Notes under the pieces: model-generated
Seen by the model: the letters and a program-made list of their open reading frames with translations, nothing else
Told to the model about the DNA's origin: nothing
Database searches by the model: none
From: RPQJ01 sp963744735
GTDB lineage: Bacteria; Pseudomonadota; Gammaproteobacteria; Steroidobacterales; Steroidobacteraceae
Direction: 5' to 3'
DNA length: 64,000 nucleotides
Assembly: GCA_963744735.1 (NCBI GenBank)
Contig: CAVUVH010000034.1
Location: forward strand, 248,001 to 312,000
Position numbers and translations under genes: made by a program
Shown here: piece after piece, positions 17,873 to 25,724 of the stretch
How the letters are laid out: each line of letters starts with the position of its first letter
Numbering within the stretch: position 1 is the first letter of the stretch

Positions 17873-20357
17873 GCGCCATCGAACTGATCCTGCGCGACCC
17901 GCTCGGCGAAAGGCCGCTGGCGGCGGCGGATTTCCCGCTCAGCGTCGGCGGCCCGGGCAACACGATCGTGCTGCCCGGCAGCGACGGCGCGACGCTGGCG
18001 TGGCTCGCGCTGCACGACGGGCAGCTCTACCTCGAGCCGGTGGCGGGCACCGATCCGCCGCTCTGCAACGGCGTGCCGCTGGCCCGCTCGAGCTGGCTGC
18101 GCGCGGGCGACGTCGTCGACATCGCGCGCGGCCGCCTGCGCGTCGGTACCCGCGACGGATGCGCCCTGATCGAGGTCGAGGACGGCAGCAGCGGCAACCT
18201 GACGGTGCCGCCGGCGCCGCCGGCCGTGACCGTGGTTGCCGGCGGCGGCGATGACGCTGACGAACCGATCGAGTCGGTGGCGTTCAGGCGTCCGCCAGCA
18301 CAGGCGCGCGCCCGTCCACCGGTCAGGGCCGGCGTTGATTGCGGGCGCGCTGGTGACCCTGCTGGGCCTCGTGGTGTGGTTCCTGGTGAGCGGCCGTGCG
18401 GTGACCATCGCCAGCGATCCCGCGGACAGCGACATCCGCGTGCGTGGCGGTCTCGTGCTGTCCATGGCCGGCCATCACTTCGCCCTGCCCGGCGACTACC
18501 GGGTCGAGATCCGCCGCGCCGGCTACGAGACGCTGCGCGCGCCGCTGCGCGTCAGCGATGCGCCCAACCAGACATTTCGCTTCCGGCTTGCCAGGCTGCC
18601 GGGCCTCGTCGATGTGCAGACTCCGGTGGCAGCGCGTGTCAGCGTCGCCGGCAAGGACGCAGGCGCGCGCGCCGGGCACGATTTCGCTGCCGGCGGGCCG
18701 GCACGAACTGCAGGTCGTAGCAGAGCGGCACCTGCCCTTTGCAACGACCATCGAGGTGCAGGGTGCCGGCCAGCGACAGACGCTGGTCGTGCCGCTGGTG
18801 CCGGCCTGGGCCCTGGTCACGGTGCTGACCCAGCCGGTCGGGGCCACGGTGCTGGTCGACGGCAAGGCTGCAGGAGTCACGCCGGCAAAGCTGGAACTCG
18901 ACGCAGGCACGCACCGCGTCGAATTGCGGCAGGCGGGCTTCAAGCCCTGGATCACCGACATCCAGGTCGTGGCGAACAAGCCGCAGACACTGGGCCCCGT
19001 GCAGCTCGGCCTGCCTGACGGCACGCTGATCGTCCGCACCGAACCAGCCGGCGCCAGTGTCAGTGTCGGCGGGGCGTTCCGCGGCCGTGGGCCAGTCACG
19101 CTCGACGTGCGCCCGGAGGTGTCGCTCGACGTCGTTGCGTCGCGCGACGGCTACGAACCCGCCACCGCGCAAGTCACCGTGCCCGCGGGCGAGCGGCGAG
19201 AAGTGAGGCTCGCGCTGACCCCGGTCCTGGGTGAGATCACGGTGCTGGCGGAGCCGGCCAGTGCCGAGGTCTACGTCGGCGGGCGTGTCGTCGGCAGATC
19301 GGGCGAGGCTTTCCGGCTTCCGGCCACGCGCACCGACATCGAAGTGCGGCTGGCGGGCTTCCGCACTCACCGCGTGGCAGTGATACCGCGGCCCGGGTTG
19401 CCGCAGGTGCTCAACGTGCGGCTCGAGGCTGGGCGCGATCCGGCGGGTACCGCGCCGACGGTGGCCGCCGCCGCAGCGGCCGCGGCGACTGGCGCCGGCA
19501 GCGCAGCTCCGGCGGCCGCGCCAAAGCCGCTGACCGCAATCGCCCGCACCTCGTCCGGGGCGGAACTGCGGCTGCTGGGCCCGGCCACGTTCACCATGGG
19601 CAGCGCCCGGCGTGAATCGGGGCGCCGGGCCAACGAGTCACAGCGGCCCGTCGAATTGCGCCGCCGCTTCTATCTCGGCACCAGGGAACTCACCAACGGC
19701 GAATTCAAGCAGTACCGCGCGCAGCATCGCTCCGGATTCGTCGGGCAGCAGACGCTGGAACTCGAGCGCCAGCCGGCGGTCAACGTGAGCTGGCAGGAGG
19801 CGGCGGAATACTGCAACTGGCTGAGCCAGAAGGAGGGCCTGCCCGCGGCGTACCAGTCGCAGGGCGGCAAGCTGGTGCCGGTGCAACCGGCGACCACCGG
19901 CTACCGCCTGCCGACCGAGGCAGAATGGGAGTGGGCGGCCCGCGCGAATCCAGACGGGTCGCTGCGCAAGTACCCGTGGGGCGATGCGCTGCCCGTGCCT
20001 GCGGGCGCCGGCAACTTTGCCGATCGCCGGGCCCAGCCGCTGCTGCAGACATTCCTCGAGACGCTGGACGACGGGTTCGCCGTCACGGCGCCGGTCGGCT
20101 CATTTGCGGCGAACCCGCTGGGCCTGTTTGATCTCGGCGGCAACGTCGCCGAATGGACGACCGACCTCTACACGGTGCAACCTGCAGGCGCCGCGGTGGC
20201 CGTCGATCCGCTGGTGGCCGCGCCAGGCAACAGTCACGTGATCCGCGGCTCCAGCTGGCGGCATGCGACGGTGACCGAACTGCGGGCCGCGTTCCGGGAC
20301 TCTGGCAATGGCCGGCGCGATGACGTCGGCTTCAGGATTGCACGCTATGCCGAATAG
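17869..20357 (+). CDS. FHA-like/transmembrane/PEGA/formylglycine-enzyme-fold (SUMF1) protein (frame-disrupted)
   Basis: A protein of about 830 residues with a TTG start overlapping the kinase stop. Domain order: a degenerate FHA-like fold (about 1-100, with CNGVPLARSSWLRAGDVVDI but no SRxH motif); a membrane helix (ALVTLLGLVVWFLV); four or so PEGA repeats (for example QPVGATVLVDGKAAGVTPAK, EPAGASVSVGGAFRGRGPV); an Ala-rich linker; and a C-terminal sulfatase-modifying-factor/FGE-type domain (FYLGTRELTNGEFKQYRAQ, YRLPTEAEWEWAARAN, FDLGGNVAEWTTD, HVIRGSSWRH, RDDVGFRIAR). The catalytic Cys pair of true formylglycine enzymes is not evident, so it is probably a binding or structural module. Frame breaks lie near 18315 and 18665. 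The C-terminus should be periplasmic. Confidence 0.8.
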
Positions 20358-20652
20358 AAAATACGCAGATCGTCGTTCACGCCCGGTCTCGCTGGCGCCG
20401 GTACTCGCGCTGGCGATCCTCGCTGCCGGCATCGCGCTGGCGCAGCAGCAGCTGCCCGAGACCGCGCCAGCACCGGCCAGCGCTCCCGCGACGACCGCGC
20501 CCGCGCCTGCCGGCGAGGCCGCCGCCGGGGACGGGGCCGTGCCCGACGCGCCGCCGCCGCGACCAGCCGCCGCCAAGGGTTCGCCGCAACGGTTCGAGCC
20601 CAGCGAAAAAGTCCGCCCCGACTTCGACGTCGCCTTTCCGGTCGATATCTGA
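20347..20652 (+). CDS. Small exported or membrane-anchored Pro/Ala-rich protein
   Basis: A 101-residue protein whose ATG lies inside the last codons of the preceding gene (11-base overlap), indicating translational coupling. It has a basic start (NRKYADRRSRP), one hydrophobic helix or signal (PVLALAILAAGIAL), a Pro/Ala-rich linker and a defined short tail (RFEPSEKVRPDFDVAFPVDI). The tail, ending at the stop, looks like the conserved part. Function unknown. Its position directly before the TolQ-like channel suggests an accessory subunit. Confidence 0.65.
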   Translation: MPNRKYADRRSRPVSLAPVLALAILAAGIALAQQQLPETAPAPASAPATTAPAPAGEAAAGDGAVPDAPPPRPAAAKGSPQRFEPSEKVRPDFDVAFPVDI

Positions 20653-20673
20653 ACCCGCACGCCCGAGCACAAA

Positions 20674-21471
20674 ATGAAGAACTTCAAGCTGAGCGAGTTC
20701 CTGTTCGAGGTCTTTTCGCTGATCGTGATCGCGATCCTCGTGCAGGGCGTCTATGCCACGGTCGTGCGCCCGCAGGCAGCCGCAGTGGCGGCGGCGGATG
20801 CGGCGGCGATGGCCAAGGACGCCAACTTCGTTCCCGCGCGCAACCTGTACATCATCATCAAGGACTACGAGCAGGAAATCTGCTTCATCCTCGCGCTCTG
20901 GTCCGTCGCCATCATGGGCTACAAGGGATATTCGCTGCGGCGCGGCCGGCGACTGCTCGATGCCGACCTGCTGCGGCTGCCGGAGGGCATGAAGATCCTG
21001 CCGGAGGACTCGCGCGACTATGCCCGCCAGGTCGAAGCGCTGCCGGCCGAAATGCGCAGCGAGCTGCTGCCGCGCGCGCTGCTGAGCGGCCTGCACCGCT
21101 TTGGCGCCACGCGCAACATCCAGGACGTGTCGTCGGCGATCCACGATGTCTGCGAGCTCGAGTTCGGCCGGCTCGATTCCGAGTTGTCGATGGTCCGCTA
21201 CGTCGCCTGGGCGATCCCCGCCATCGGCTTCATCGGCACCGTGCGCGGCATCGGCGAGGCGCTGCAGCAGGCGCACAAGGCGGTGGAGGGCGACGTGTCG
21301 GGCGTGGTGGCGGGACTCGGCGTCGCGTTCAATTCGACGCTGGTGGCGCTCGGGCTCAGCATCCTGGTGATGTTCATGCTGCACCAGATCCAGTTGCGGC
21401 AGGAACGCGCGGTGCTCGACGCCGAGCAGTTCCTCGACGAGAACGTCGTGCGCCAGATGCTGGTGAGATAA
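20674..21471 (+). CDS. MotA/TolQ/ExbB-family proton-channel protein
   Basis: A 265-residue inner-membrane protein. It has an N-terminal helix (FSLIVIAILVQGVYA), a second helix (ICFILALWSVAIMGY), a cytoplasmic helical domain, and the diagnostic C-terminal pair: VAWAIPAIGFIGTVRGIGEA and GLGVAFNSTLVALGLSILVM, which match the TM2-TM3 region of TolQ/ExbB/MotA. The family forms a multimeric ring around a dimeric ExbD/TolR/MotB-type partner and passes protons. No ordinary ExbD/TolR gene is nearby; the two vWA proteins downstream carry an ExbD-like transmembrane Asp and are the likely partners. Confidence 0.9.
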   Translation: MKNFKLSEFLFEVFSLIVIAILVQGVYATVVRPQAAAVAAADAAAMAKDANFVPARNLYIIIKDYEQEICFILALWSVAIMGYKGYSLRRGRRLLDADLLRLPEGMKILPEDSRDYARQVEALPAEMRSELLPRALLSGLHRFGATRNIQDVSSAIHDVCELEFGRLDSELSMVRYVAWAIPAIGFIGTVRGIGEALQQAHKAVEGDVSGVVAGLGVAFNSTLVALGLSILVMFMLHQIQLRQERAVLDAEQFLDENVVRQMLVR

Positions 21472-21482
21472 GCGGGCGTGCC

Positions 21483-22895
21483 ATGAGCCTGCTTGCGGTC
21501 GAACTCAACGATGCCGGCCTGCGGCTCGCGCGACTGCGCGAGGACGGCCACGGCGAACTCGTGGGTGCAGCCAGCCCGGGATTCGCGCTGCTGCACGGTG
21601 GCAAGGTGCTGGTGGGCGACGACGCCGCGAGCCGCTACCGCACCGCGCCGCTGCACGCGCAGAACCGCTACTGGCATGCCCTCGGCACCGAGCCGCTGCC
21701 GTGGACGGCACAGGGCGTGGCCACGGCGGCCGATCTTGCCCATGCACACCTGACCGCGGTGCTGGCGCCGGCGGCGGAACCCGTCGTGGCCGACCTGCTG
21801 CTGGCCGTCCCGCCAGGCTACACGCGCGAGCAGCTTGGATTGCTGGTCGGCATCGCCAACGAGTGCAGCGTGACCGTGCGCGGGCTGGTCGACGCGGGCC
21901 TGGCCGCGTGCATGACCGTGGCGCCGGCGCCCTGCATGCTGCACCTGGACCTGCAATTGCACCAGGCGGTCGCGACCCTGCTCGAGGTGTCGCGCGCCGA
22001 CGGCGCGCTGCGCCGGATCCGCTACGAGCTGCTGCCCGGCGTCGGCGTGCTGGCGTTCCGGCAGTCGATGGCTGCCGCGATCGCCACGGCGTTCGTGCGC
22101 GAGACGCGGTTTGATCCGCTGCACCAGGCGGCCACCGAGCAGACGCTGCATGACCGGCTGCCGGGCTGGCTGCGGGCGCTGATCGACGTCGAGGCGACGG
22201 ACGCCGAGATCCAGCTCGGCGCTGCCACGCATCGGATCGTCCTGCCGCGCGCACTGCTGGCCACGGCGGTGGAGACGCTCGCCGCCGACATCATGCGGCT
22301 GGTCCAGTCGGCGCGGCCGCCCGGCACGCCGCTGCACCTGTGCTTCACGCCGCGCGTGGCCGAAGTCCCCGGGCTGGTGGCGCGTCTCGGCGGGCTGCGC
22401 GATTGCCTGCCGGTCGAGCTGCCGGAGGGTGCCGCTGCGCTCGGCGCGGTGCGCGCGGCGGCGGGCATCGTGCGCCCCGTCGATGCGATCGCGCTGATTC
22501 ACCGCCTGCCGCTCGAGGCCGCGGTGCCGTCCGCCACCGCCGCGCCGCCGCCGGAGACGGCGGTGCCCGCCGATGCGGTGCCGACGCACGTGCTGTTTCG
22601 TGGCCGCGCCTGGCCGATTACCGACGTGCCGCTGGTGCTCGGCTGGTCCACTGGCGCGGCAACGCGCGCATTGACGCTGCCGGCGGGCATCGCGGGCGTG
22701 TCGCGGGCGCACTGCACGCTGGAACTTCACGATGACCGGACGTTCGTCACGGACCACAGCACTTACGGCACGTTCGTCAATGACGAGCGCATCGGCGGCC
22801 GGCTCGAACTCCGGGCCGGCGACGTGCTGCGGCTGGGCGCGCCGGGGATTGCGCTCGACCTGATCCGCGTGCTGCCGGACCATGGCACGCCGTAG
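21483..22895 (+). CDS. Actin/Hsp70-fold (ASKHA-like) protein fused to C-terminal FHA domain
   Basis: A 470-residue soluble protein. Residues 1-340 follow the order of an actin/Hsp70/FtsA-type ATPase: SLLAVELNDAGLRLARL in the place of phosphate-1, VVADLLLAVPPGYTREQLGL (Hsp70 reads similarly), MLHLDLQLHQAVATLLEV in the place of phosphate-2, and LHLCFTPRVAEVPGLVARLG in the place of the adenosine motif. The nucleotide-binding Gly and Asp residues are partly lost. After a Pro/Ala linker a canonical FHA domain follows: VSRAHCTLEL and HSTYGTFVNDERI, with LRAGDVLRLG. The FHA should bind phosphothreonine, presumably made by the cluster kinase. It overlaps the next gene by 14 bases. Confidence 0.75.
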   Translation: MSLLAVELNDAGLRLARLREDGHGELVGAASPGFALLHGGKVLVGDDAASRYRTAPLHAQNRYWHALGTEPLPWTAQGVATAADLAHAHLTAVLAPAAEPVVADLLLAVPPGYTREQLGLLVGIANECSVTVRGLVDAGLAACMTVAPAPCMLHLDLQLHQAVATLLEVSRADGALRRIRYELLPGVGVLAFRQSMAAAIATAFVRETRFDPLHQAATEQTLHDRLPGWLRALIDVEATDAEIQLGAATHRIVLPRALLATAVETLAADIMRLVQSARPPGTPLHLCFTPRVAEVPGLVARLGGLRDCLPVELPEGAAALGAVRAAAGIVRPVDAIALIHRLPLEAAVPSATAAPPPETAVPADAVPTHVLFRGRAWPITDVPLVLGWSTGAATRALTLPAGIAGVSRAHCTLELHDDRTFVTDHSTYGTFVNDERIGGRLELRAGDVLRLGAPGIALDLIRVLPDHGTP

Positions 22896-23982
22896 GCGCA
22901 AGTTCGACATCTTCAGCATGTCCTTCCTGGACACGATCTGCTGCGCCTTCGGCGCGCTCGTGCTGCTGTACATGATCCTGAATGCTGCCGGCAGCAAGTC
23001 GTTCAAGCAGGACACGGCGGTCATGCAGGCCGAGGTCAACCGGCTGGAAGAGGAAGTGCTGCAGGGCTACGCCGACCTGGTCGCGCTGCGCAACAGCCTG
23101 CAGTCCAGGTCGACGGAGGCGGAACGCGCCGAAGGACTCTCCGACCGGGTCATCGACGAGACCGAGCGGCTGCGCGAGCAGCTGGCCGACGCGGACAAGA
23201 CGACGGTGTCGCGCCGCGAGGCGATCGAGAAGCTGAAGGCGGACCTGAAGCAGATCGAGGAGAGCAGGAAGCGGCTGGTGGCGGGGACGCCGGCGCCCGG
23301 CAAGCCTGGCAACCGGGTCAAGGGTTTCGTCGGTTCCGGCGACCGGCAGTACCTGAGCGGTCTCAAGCTCGGCGGCGAGCGCATCGCCATCCTGGTGGAC
23401 GTGTCCGCGAGCATGCTCGACGAGACCGTCGTCAACGTCATCCGGATGCGCAACATGCCGGAGTCGCGGCGGCTGCAATCCGAGAAGTGGCGCCGCACGG
23501 TGGCGACCGTGGACTGGCTCACCGCGCAGATACCCGCGAAATCCAAGTTCCAGGTCATCGCCTTCAACGTCAAGGCGTGGCCCACGGTGCAGGGCAGCGC
23601 CGGCCGCTGGCTCGATGGCAACGACGCCCAGGCGCTGACCGATGCGGTCGTCAACCTGCGGCGCATCGTCCCTGCGGACGGCACCAGCCTCGAAAACGCG
23701 TTCACGCTGCTGAACACGCTGAGCCCCGCGCCCGACAACGTGTTCATCATCACGGACGGGCTGCCGACGCAGGGAGCGACTCCGCCCGCGCTGCGCAAGA
23801 CGATCGACGGTGACGGGCGCCTGCGGCTCTTTGAGCGGGCGCTCGGCAAGTACCCCAACCGCGTGCCCGCCAACATCATCCTGATGCCGATGGAAGGCGA
23901 TCCGGCCGCCCCGAGCGCATTCTGGGCGCTCGCGCGGCGGACCAACGGCGCCTTCCTGATGCCGGCGAAGGACTGGCCATGA
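22882..23982 (+). CDS. Membrane-anchored vWA protein 1 with ExbD-like transmembrane Asp
   Basis: A 366-residue protein. The short basic cytoplasmic start (ARRRRKFDIF) leads into one helix, SMSFLDTICCAFGALVLLYM, with an Asp at the start as in ExbD/TolR/MotB (compare PFVDVMLVLL). A coiled coil follows (about 45-125), then a vWA domain with a full MIDAS: DVSASM, GTSLENAF (Thr) and ITDGLP (Asp). Topology puts the vWA domain in the periplasm. Its ATG lies within the previous gene and its stop overlaps the next start (ATGA), so the three genes are translationally linked. It probably partners the TolQ-like channel. Confidence 0.85.
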   Translation: MARRRRKFDIFSMSFLDTICCAFGALVLLYMILNAAGSKSFKQDTAVMQAEVNRLEEEVLQGYADLVALRNSLQSRSTEAERAEGLSDRVIDETERLREQLADADKTTVSRREAIEKLKADLKQIEESRKRLVAGTPAPGKPGNRVKGFVGSGDRQYLSGLKLGGERIAILVDVSASMLDETVVNVIRMRNMPESRRLQSEKWRRTVATVDWLTAQIPAKSKFQVIAFNVKAWPTVQGSAGRWLDGNDAQALTDAVVNLRRIVPADGTSLENAFTLLNTLSPAPDNVFIITDGLPTQGATPPALRKTIDGDGRLRLFERALGKYPNRVPANIILMPMEGDPAAPSAFWALARRTNGAFLMPAKDWP

Positions 23983-24986
23983 ACCGCCGTCGCGCGCGTG
24001 ACTTCGAAGTCTTCAGCATGTCGTTCCTCGACACGATCTGCTGCGCGTTCGGCGCGGTGATCCTGTTGTTCATGCTGAGCAAGTTCGGCGAACCGAAGGC
24101 GCTCGAGAAGGCGCGCCAGGACCTCGAGGGCCGGCTGCTGGCGCTGCAGGAGGAGCGATTCGAGCTGCGCGGCGAAACCGAGATCCTGAACCGCGACCTG
24201 ACCGAGCGCGAGCGGCAGCTGTCTGAAGTGAAGCAGAAGCTCGCGCGGCTGCGCGGCGACCTGAGCGACGTGCGCGGCCAGTACCAGGCCAGCAGCCAGG
24301 ATGCGGAAGTCGCCAACAAGCTCGAGGGCCAGCTCGTTTCGGCGCAGCAGCAGCTGACCGAGGAAATGAAGAAGGTGCTTGGCACCGAGTACCGGCGCGC
24401 GCCGCAGGATGCCGTCGCCGGCCTGCCGGTGGACAGCGAGTACATCATCTTCATCATCGACACGTCGGGCTCGATGGCGAACTACGCGTGGCCGCTGATG
24501 CTGCGCAAGATGCAGGAAGTGCTCGACGCCTACCCGAACGTGAAGGGCTGGCAGGTCATGAGCGACGAGGGCACCTACATGTTCCCGTCGTATCGCGGCC
24601 GCTGGCTGCCCGATACGCCCGCGCAGCGCAAGCTGGTGCTGGACCGCCTGCGCGACTGGTATCCGTTCAGCAACTCGAGCCCCGTGGAGGGCATCGTCGA
24701 GGCGATCCGCACCTACCATGCGTCGGGTCGCCGCATCAGCCTGTACGTGCTGGGCGACGAGTTCACCGGCACCTCGATCGACTCCGTCGTCCGCGCGGTG
24801 GACATGATCAACCGCGAGGACCGCACGGGCGAGCGCCGCGTCCGCATCCACGCGCTCGGGTTCCCGGTGCGGCCCGATGCGCCGCAGTTCACCAGCGTCC
24901 GCTTTGCCACCCTGATGCGGACTCTCTGTGCGCGCAACGGCGGCACGTTTGTCGGGCTGAACGAGCCCGCCAGCTACCGCCGGTGA
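23979..24986 (+). CDS. Membrane-anchored vWA protein 2 with ExbD-like transmembrane Asp
   Basis: A 335-residue paralogue-like partner of the preceding protein. It begins NRRRARDFEVF, then SMSFLDTICCAFGAVILLFM, almost identical to its neighbour, including the membrane Asp. A long coiled coil follows (about 40-130), then a vWA domain with DTSGSM, a Ser-rich second MIDAS loop (NSSPVEGI) and LGDEFTG as third. Beyond the anchor the two proteins share little, so they may form a heterodimer like TolR or ExbD pairs inside a TolQ-type ring. The start overlaps the previous stop by four bases. Confidence 0.85.
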   Translation: MNRRRARDFEVFSMSFLDTICCAFGAVILLFMLSKFGEPKALEKARQDLEGRLLALQEERFELRGETEILNRDLTERERQLSEVKQKLARLRGDLSDVRGQYQASSQDAEVANKLEGQLVSAQQQLTEEMKKVLGTEYRRAPQDAVAGLPVDSEYIIFIIDTSGSMANYAWPLMLRKMQEVLDAYPNVKGWQVMSDEGTYMFPSYRGRWLPDTPAQRKLVLDRLRDWYPFSNSSPVEGIVEAIRTYHASGRRISLYVLGDEFTGTSIDSVVRAVDMINREDRTGERRVRIHALGFPVRPDAPQFTSVRFATLMRTLCARNGGTFVGLNEPASYRR

Positions 24987-25003
24987 GGTGTATCTTGGCC
25001 ATC

Positions 25004-25713
25004 ATGGATGCAATGCGCAGCACCCGGAACCACGCACCGGCCAGCGCCCGCCGCGCCGGCGCGGTGGCGGCGGCGTTCGCCCTGGTGCTGCTGGCCACCG
25101 CCTGCGCGCCCACGCGCTTCGAGGCCAGCAGCGACATCCCGCAACCTCTGCTGGAACGGATTCCGGTCGTCGTCGGCATGCATGTGCCGCTGGAATTCCG
25201 CGAAAAGGTCTACGAGGAGAAGCGCGAGCAGGGCGGCGGCGAGTACGTGATCGGCCTCGGCAAGGCGCAGACCGCGGGCTTCACGCGCATCCTCAACGCA
25301 ATGTTCGAGCGCGTGGTCGAGGTGAGCTCGCCCGCCGCCGCGGCAGCCACGGATGCCGCGATTCGCGGCGTGCTCGAGCCGGCGCTCGACGATGTCGCCT
25401 TCGTGACGCCCGCCGACTCGGGCACTTCGACCTATGCCGTCAGCCTGCGCTACTCGGTACGGCTGTATTCGCCGCAGGGCGAGCTCGTCGAGACCTGGAC
25501 ATTTACCGGGTACGGCTCGCAGCCTTCCAGCATGTTCCCCGGCAAGGGCGACGAGGCGCTTGCCGCGGCCACGCGGCTTGGCCTTGCGCGACGCGGGCGC
25601 CAAGCTGGCCGCCGAATTCCGCGACCAGGCCATCGCCCGTGGCCTGCTGCCGTCCGTCGCAGCCCGCGCCTCCGGCCGAGGTGCAGCTGCCGCTGCCCGC
25701 GCGCCAGCCGTGA
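25004..25713 (+). CDS. Conserved lipoprotein, last gene of the cluster (frame-disrupted)
   Basis: A lipoprotein of about 235 residues, starting 17 bases after the vWA gene. Lipobox is LLATAC. The mature domain has IPVVVGMHVPLEFREKVYEE, GKAQTAGFTRILNAMFERVV, AVSLRYSVRLYSPQGELVET and FTGYGSQPSSMFPGKGDEAL, a pattern seen in small alpha/beta outer-membrane lipoproteins. Single-base insertions near 25580 (extra T in GCTTGG) and near 25660 (extra G) must be removed to reach the tail AEVQLPLPARQP. Starts at 25004 and 25013 are both possible. It ends 11 bases before a convergent gene. Function unknown. Confidence 0.7.
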
Positions 25714-25724
25714 CGGACCGGCGG

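Noticed and set aside
12151..25713. Type VI secretion or Zorya defence locus
   Set aside because: Kinase, FHA and a MotA/TolQ-like channel recall these, but there are no Tss sheath, baseplate or VgrG genes and no ZorB/C/D-like OmpA, helicase or nuclease genes.
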